A DNA stretch of 64,000 bases from Bactericera cockerelli (taxonomy: Eukaryota; Arthropoda; Insecta; Hemiptera; Triozidae). The notes below the pieces were generated by a model. The model was not told where the DNA came from. It ran no database searches and worked only from the letters and a program-made list of their open reading frames with translations. Where the stretch lies: NCBI GenBank assembly GCA_024516035.1, contig CM044967.1, positions 6,723,202 through 6,787,201 of the forward strand, written 5' to 3'. Each line of letters starts with the position of its first letter. Position 1 is the stretch's first letter. This document shows, in pieces, positions 63,991 through 64,000 of this stretch. Made by a program: the position numbers and the translations under genes.

Positions 63991-64000
63991 CGGTTCGAAT

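Overview
The window is nuclear DNA from an arthropod, almost certainly an insect. It is AT-rich and intron-rich with GT-AG splice sites, and crowded with tRNA-derived SINEs, MITEs, minisatellites and one 100-N scaffold gap. The protein-coding content is insect-like: an RGK-family GTPase, an SLC5 sodium-coupled solute transporter and a PDF-receptor-type class B GPCR. I cannot name the species; a hemipteran is a guess. Coding sequence is a small fraction, and most long open frames are chance readings through repeats.

Layout: (1) 638-945 (+) is the last coding exon of an RGK GTPase whose other exons lie left of the window. (2) 946-23,650 is gene-poor. It holds a nested foldback element (2.88-6.85 kb) carrying two broken copies of a transposon-type gene, many SINEs, a 62-bp perfect palindrome and short minisatellites. 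(3) 23,664-36,728 (+) is a 14-exon SLC5 transporter that can be read end to end (about 636 residues) once six single-base indels in three exons are allowed for. (4) 36,729-41,216 is the space between two convergent genes. (5) 41,217-60,452 (-) is a pigment-dispersing factor receptor (PDFR)-like GPCR. It has a complete six-cysteine hormone-binding ectodomain, TM1 to the TM5 end and a short C-tail; the TM6-TM7 exon(s) are missing at the N gap. (6) 60,453-64,000 lies upstream of the receptor and holds a 41-bp minisatellite, about 1 kb of nearly pure polypurine and SINE remains.

Most notable: in the PDFR-like gene two exon-intron boundaries have become minisatellites. The 3' end and splice donor of the exon coding the ectodomain-TM1 stalk are repeated 18 times with a 54-bp (18-codon) period. 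All copies are open, all donors are in the same phase, and each copy carries an N-glycosylation sequon. This gives a potential ladder of stalk lengths by choice of donor. Separately, the acceptor boundary of the TM4-TM5 exon is repeated 8 times just upstream of the real exon. Smaller duplications touch exon boundaries of the neighbouring SLC5 gene.

The repeat landscape is also informative. At least five tRNA-headed SINE families coexist with a 5S-rRNA-headed SINE that shares its body with one of the tRNA-headed families. Two piggyBac-type MITEs sit in recognisable older repeats with TTAA duplications, and a polyadenylated retrocopy interrupts a SINE with a 10-bp target duplication. All gene names come from recalled family features, not from a database search.
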